A DNA stretch of 9,851 bases. It comes from Pyrinomonadaceae bacterium. GTDB taxonomy: Bacteria; Acidobacteriota; Blastocatellia; Pyrinomonadales; Pyrinomonadaceae. The position numbers and the translations under genes were made by a program. Under the pieces are notes generated by a model, which was not told the DNA's origin, ran no database searches, and saw nothing but the letters and a program-made list of their open reading frames with translations. Location: assembly GCA_013812565.1 (NCBI GenBank), contig JACCTF010001063.1, forward strand, positions 1-9,851, given 5' to 3'. Position 1 is the first letter of the stretch; every line of letters begins with the position of its first letter. Positions 6,681 to 9,851 of the stretch are shown here, one piece after another.

Positions 6681-8258
6681 GTGAAGCTTGCAGCTATTGA
6701 CGTCGGCTCTAACTCGATCAAGTTGGTTGTTGTTGAAGCAACCTCGGAAAATTCCATTGCGTTGTTGGCGCGCGAAAAGCAGGTGGTGCGGCTCGGCCGC
6801 GGCACCTTGCGCGAACATTACCTCGCGCCCGCAGCCATCAACCGCGCGGCTGAGACGATCAAGCAGTTCCGCTCAACGGCTGAAGCGCACAATGCGGATC
6901 GTGTGATCGCGATTGCCACCGCATCGGTGCGCGAAGCAAGTAATGCAGCCGAATTTATTGAAGAAGTGGAGCGTCAAACCGGCGTGCGCGTAGAGGTGCT
7001 TTCCGGTATTGAGGAAGCGCGCTTGATCGGATTGGCGGCGTGGCACGGCTGCGGCGAAGGGCACTGTGCGTCGCTCATAAACATCGACATCGGCGGCGGC
7101 TCCACCGAACTGTCGCTGGTTCAGAACGGAACGCCCGCCTACCTCTCTTCCTTAAAGCTTGGCGCGGTAGGATTCACCGAGCGCTTTCTCGCCAGTGATC
7201 CGGTGAAAGCCAAAGAGCTACGCGCTCTGCAGGAAGAGATACGCGGCGCGCTCGAACGCCCGACGCGCGAACTGCGCAGCACAAAAGGAGCCGAATGGCA
7301 GGAAGCAACCGGAACTTCGGGAACGATCATCGCCATCGGTGAAGCGCTCGCCCTGCGCCGTCCGCGTGCAACAGATGCTAAAGCTGTCCCTCCCGCTTCG
7401 GGCACTGAGATCACGCTTGACGGGCTTGAACGATTGAACAAAGAGCTTGCCGGGTTGAGTGTTGCCGAGCGCCGCCGTGTGCCGGGCATTAGTCAGCAGC
7501 GAGCAGAGATTATCATCGCCGGCGGGCAGATTCTCGAAGGCGTGATGCGCGCTCTGGACATCCAAGGTTTGCGTGTCTGCGAGTGGGCTTTGCGCGAAGG
7601 CGTCATCATCGATCATTTGCAGGAGATGAATGCCGAGCAACGCTCGCTCGTACCGGACATCGCTGAACCGCGTCTTCGCGGTGTGCGTGCGGTCGGGGTT
7701 CGCTTCGGTTATGAAGAAGCACATGCCAATCAAGTCGCCCTGCTTGCCCATAAAATGTTCGACGAACTGATAGCGCTGCATGGTCTCGACCGTCATCACC
7801 GCACGCTTCTCTCCGCCGCCGCGCTACTTCATGATGTCGGGTACGCAATCGCGCATGAATCGCATCACAAACATTCCCTCTACATCATCAAGCACACGGA
7901 ATTAACCGGCTTCTCCGAAGCCGAGCGATTGCTCATCGCTAATGTCGCCAGGTACCATCGCGGCGCCCTGCCGAAAGAGCGTCATCCAGATTTTGCCTTG
8001 CTCAAACTCCCAGACCGCGAAGCGGTTTGGCAACTCGGCGGCATCCTTCGTCTCGCCGACGCGCTCGACAGAAACCACCAGGGGCGTGTGCTGGATTTGC
8101 GTTGCACGCGCGACGGTCAGACCATGCACCTGGAGTTGCAAAGCTCGTTACCGTGCGCCGAAGAACTCTGGGCCGCCGAGCTAAAACGCGATATGTTCGA
8201 GCAGGCTTTTATGTGCAAAGTGTTGATTAGCCGCCGCGCAGTTGCCCGGCGCGCCTGA
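6681..8258 (+). CDS. ppx: Ppx/GppA-family exopolyphosphatase or pppGpp phosphatase with C-terminal HD domain
   Basis: Hydrolyses terminal phosphate from inorganic polyphosphate and/or pppGpp, in the cytoplasm. At 525 aa it is the long, two-part form. The ASKHA-fold phosphatase half (about 1-310) shows IDVGSNSIKLVV (6-17), ATASVREASN (79-88), GIEEARLIG (109-117) with the likely catalytic Glu111 or Glu112, IDIGGGSTEL (135-144) and GTSGT (211-215). The HD-type half (about 325-525) shows HANQVALLAHKMF (348-360), ALLHDVGY (381-388; His384, Asp385) and ARYHRG (423-428). The GTG start is backed by a strong ribosome site. The next gene, CHAD, begins 8 bp after its stop, and CHAD proteins bind polyphosphate, which favours a polyphosphate role. 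Ppx and GppA activities cannot be separated from sequence, so the symbol is tentative. Confidence 0.9.
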   Translation: MKLAAIDVGSNSIKLVVVEATSENSIALLAREKQVVRLGRGTLREHYLAPAAINRAAETIKQFRSTAEAHNADRVIAIATASVREASNAAEFIEEVERQTGVRVEVLSGIEEARLIGLAAWHGCGEGHCASLINIDIGGGSTELSLVQNGTPAYLSSLKLGAVGFTERFLASDPVKAKELRALQEEIRGALERPTRELRSTKGAEWQEATGTSGTIIAIGEALALRRPRATDAKAVPPASGTEITLDGLERLNKELAGLSVAERRRVPGISQQRAEIIIAGGQILEGVMRALDIQGLRVCEWALREGVIIDHLQEMNAEQRSLVPDIAEPRLRGVRAVGVRFGYEEAHANQVALLAHKMFDELIALHGLDRHHRTLLSAAALLHDVGYAIAHESHHKHSLYIIKHTELTGFSEAERLLIANVARYHRGALPKERHPDFALLKLPDREAVWQLGGILRLADALDRNHQGRVLDLRCTRDGQTMHLELQSSLPCAEELWAAELKRDMFEQAFMCKVLISRRAVARRA

Positions 8259-8266
8259 GTAACCTT

Positions 8267-9406
8267 ATGGCTCGTGCAAAAGAGATTGCCGGACTCGACT
8301 GCGAGGCACCGGCTGCGGACGGGGTGCAGATCGTGCTGCGCACACGACTCGAAGATATGTGCGCGCTACGCCCCCAGGCGCTCGACTGGTCTGACATCGA
8401 GGGTGTGCACAGCATGCGTGTCGCGTCGCGTCGCTTACGCAGTGCTCTACGCGACTTTCAACCGTTGTTTCGGCGACGCGAACTGCGCCCGCTCGGTAAG
8501 CGTTTGAGGATAATCGCGGCAACGCTCGGCGACGTTCGCGACAAAGACGTTGCGATCATGGCCTTCGAGGAATTGGCAGCGCAAGCGCCAATCGAGATTG
8601 CTGAGGGGATTAGGAGCATGCTTGCCGAGCATAACCTGGCGCGTGAGCGAGCACGGGTGGCGCTCGCCGCGGCCATCACGGAAGACACGCTAATTCAACT
8701 CCAAGCCGATTTTGCGCTCGGGCTTGAGCGAGGCGTGAGACGAACGCAGGCAGGCAATGGCAAGACGGACAAGGGCAAAGCGAACAAGGAGGTTCTCGCG
8801 GAAACTCGTTTCCGCGAAGCCGGACGACGCGTCATTCAAATGCGTTGGCAGGAGTTGCAAGACCACAGCGCGAGCCTCTACCACCCGTTCGCAACAGACC
8901 CGCTTCATGAGTTGCGCATCACCGCTAAAAGGTTACGCTACGCAATTGAACTCTTTGCTACATGCTTTGGTGAAGACCGCCTTGTGCCCTTCGCCAAAGA
9001 AGTCGCCGAGTTGCAAACGTCGCTCGGTGAATTACACGATTGCGATGTGTGGATCGAATGGTTTGGCAAATGTCTTGATGAGTTGCCGCAGCCGGGGGAG
9101 TCGGGTGTGAAGGCAGCCGGAGACAGCACCGCAGCCGTTTTGAACATTAGCGATCCGCACAGACCGGCTGTTATTTGGCTGATAGACCACTTTGTTAAAG
9201 CGCGCACCAAACATTACCGCGCGGCACTTGCCGGTTGGCACGATTGGGAAACAAACGACTTCGCGGCGCGCCTTACCGCAACGCTCGACCGGCCCTCCAT
9301 CCGAAACGCCACCTTTCCCGTGAAGCTACCGGGTAACAACTCCACACCCGAAGGGCCGCGGCGCGTGCGCGCTGCTAAGAGCGTCCATCAAAATGAAAAA
9401 GGATAG
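8267..9406 (+). CDS. CHAD-domain protein, probable polyphosphate binder
   Basis: CHAD (conserved histidine alpha-helical domain) proteins fold as two four-helix bundles with a basic surface that binds inorganic polyphosphate. Both halves are visible in this 379-aa protein. The first has VHSMRVASRRLRSALRDF (47-64) and LGDVRDKDV (87-95). The second has LHELRITAKRLRYAIELF (213-230) and LGELHDCDV (253-261). The conserved His48 and His214 and the surrounding Arg/Lys residues are present. A Gly/Lys-rich linker (about 160-178, KTDKGKANKE) separates the halves. The C-terminal tail (about 345-379) is basic and probably disordered. It lies 8 bp after the Ppx/GppA gene and is surely co-transcribed. There is no attached CYTH domain. 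A DNA palindrome (8796-8817) sits at the linker boundary. Confidence 0.88.
   Translation: MARAKEIAGLDCEAPAADGVQIVLRTRLEDMCALRPQALDWSDIEGVHSMRVASRRLRSALRDFQPLFRRRELRPLGKRLRIIAATLGDVRDKDVAIMAFEELAAQAPIEIAEGIRSMLAEHNLARERARVALAAAITEDTLIQLQADFALGLERGVRRTQAGNGKTDKGKANKEVLAETRFREAGRRVIQMRWQELQDHSASLYHPFATDPLHELRITAKRLRYAIELFATCFGEDRLVPFAKEVAELQTSLGELHDCDVWIEWFGKCLDELPQPGESGVKAAGDSTAAVLNISDPHRPAVIWLIDHFVKARTKHYRAALAGWHDWETNDFAARLTATLDRPSIRNATFPVKLPGNNSTPEGPRRVRAAKSVHQNEKG
8796..8817. repeat. 22-bp near-perfect palindrome inside the CHAD gene
   Basis: TCGCGGAAAC (8796-8805) and GTTTCCGCGA (8808-8817) are perfect 10-bp inverted repeats separated by TC. The palindrome encodes about residues 177-184, right after the lysine-rich linker between the two CHAD halves. 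A transcript hairpin or protein-binding site is possible. It could also be chance in variable coding sequence. Confidence 0.5.
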
Positions 9407-9523
9407 CCACAGAGGCACCGCAGACACGGAGGAAAGTAGGCAGCGTGCAGTGAGCAGCAAGAAACTTGTGGACTGCTTGCTGCTCTCTATCTGCACTGCG
9501 GTGTCTCCTCGCTCTACAGTGGC
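9406..9523. repeat. Nested inverted-repeat element after the CHAD gene
   Basis: This spacer folds on itself at three nested levels. GCCAC (9406-9410) pairs with GTGGC (9519-9523), CACCGCAG (9416-9423) with CTGCGGTG (9496-9503), and GAGCAGCAAG (9452-9461) with CTTGCTGCTC (9476-9485). The inner stem is a perfect 10 bp with a 14-nt loop. The left side (CCACAGAGGCACCGCAGACA, 9407-9426) resembles CACAGAG-type intergenic repeats common in environmental bacterial genomes. It may end the upstream operon or be a small non-autonomous element. There is no T-tract and no ORF. The rest of the spacer (9524-9571) shows nothing clear. Confidence 0.6.
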
Positions 9524-9571
9524 TGGTTCTGTCAGCTCCTTTGAATAAACCTCGTCACAGTTCGATCAAGC

Positions 9572-9576
9572 AAGGG
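9572..9576 (+). promoter_or_regulatory. Ribosome binding site choosing the second ATG of the M48 gene
   Basis: AAGGG at 9572-9576 lies 7 nt before ATG 9584 but only 1 nt before the in-frame ATG 9578. Normal spacing therefore favours 9584 as the start. Confidence 0.45.
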
Positions 9577-9583
9577 TATGTTT

Positions 9584-9851
9584 ATGGTTAAGTTTAGAAA
9601 TGCTCCGGTTTTATTAATCGTCGTTATTTCAATCATCATTTCTCAATTGTCGTGCGGTGGAGCATTACCGAACTTGTCGGGCGGCGGCAACAATACCACC
9701 GGCAACGCACGCCCTGCGCCGCACTTCACGCCCGGCTTTAACCTCTTCAGTCCGGAGCAGGATGTTGAACTGGGCCGCCAGTCAGCGCAGCAGATCGCGC
9801 AGCAGGTGCCGCTAATGAGGGATGAAAAAACCGTCGGGTACATCCGTCAAC
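9584..9851 (+). CDS. M48-family metallopeptidase, probable lipoprotein (3' partial)
   Basis: Only the first 89 codons are present; the catalytic HEXXH region lies beyond the window. From ATG 9584 the protein starts MVKFRN, then a hydrophobic helix (about 7-20) ending in SQLSCGG. Cys22 could be lipidated, although Gln at -3 is a poor lipobox. A Gly/Asn/Thr/Pro-rich linker follows (about 25-50). FNLFSPEQDVELGRQSAQQI (52-71) and the QVPLMRDEKTVGYIR segment (74-88) are typical of the start of BepA/YfgC- and LoiP-like M48 domains. Such enzymes degrade or help assemble envelope proteins in the periplasm. The family call rests on this N-terminal signature alone. A repeat-bearing 177-bp spacer upstream suggests its own transcription unit. 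Confidence 0.72.
   Translation, partial: MVKFRNAPVLLIVVISIIISQLSCGGALPNLSGGGNNTTGNARPAPHFTPGFNLFSPEQDVELGRQSAQQIAQQVPLMRDEKTVGYIRQ

Noticed and set aside
7218..7799. Antisense ORF of 193 aa within the Ppx/GppA gene
   Set aside because: It lies wholly opposite a well-conserved coding sequence, has no recognisable motif and no ribosome site.
1..9851. CRISPR array, tRNA, rRNA or transposase
   Set aside because: Reading both strands showed no regularly spaced identical repeats, no tRNA-like cloverleaf, no rRNA signature and no transposase-like protein.

Overview
The window is about 9.9 kb of bacterial chromosome, moderately GC-rich, with all genes on the + strand. Codon usage, the repeat-bearing spacers and the gene set look like a soil or environmental bacterium. 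My best guess is Acidobacteriota, class Blastocatellia; this is inference from general style and no marker gene here proves it.

Region 1 (2-4314) is part of a type III secretion-like locus. It holds a SctJ inner-ring lipoprotein (5' end cut by the window), a 364-373 aa protein whose middle and C-terminal parts read like flagellar FliG, a SctL/FliH stator and a SctN/FliI ATPase. The order matches flagellar fliF-fliG-fliH-fliI, but the ring protein is the short lipoprotein type typical of non-flagellar injectisomes. SctJ also has a 67-residue polar cytoplasmic tail, the position where FliF binds FliG. Export-gate, secretin, C-ring (SctQ) and needle genes are not visible, so any remaining parts lie upstream or elsewhere.

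Region 2 (4369-5010) is a PPP-type metallophosphatase 54 bp after the ATPase gene. Any link to secretion is unproven.

Region 3 (5174-9406) is a probable four-gene operon: two tandem thymidylate-kinase-like P-loop proteins overlapping by ATGA, a Ppx/GppA phosphatase with a C-terminal HD domain, and a CHAD protein. The last two point to polyphosphate or (p)ppGpp-related phosphate metabolism. Both kinase-like proteins lack the usual dTMP-kinase signatures, and the second has Arg in place of the Walker A Lys, so canonical dTMP kinase activity is doubtful.

Region 4 (9584-9851) is the start of an M48-family metallopeptidase lipoprotein, cut by the window end.

Spacers are short (none over 300 bp) but structured. 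Three carry a related 12-mer, GAACTCYGWACT, twice with an inverted partner. The spacer after the CHAD gene holds a 118-bp nested inverted repeat. No tRNA, rRNA, CRISPR array or transposase was seen.
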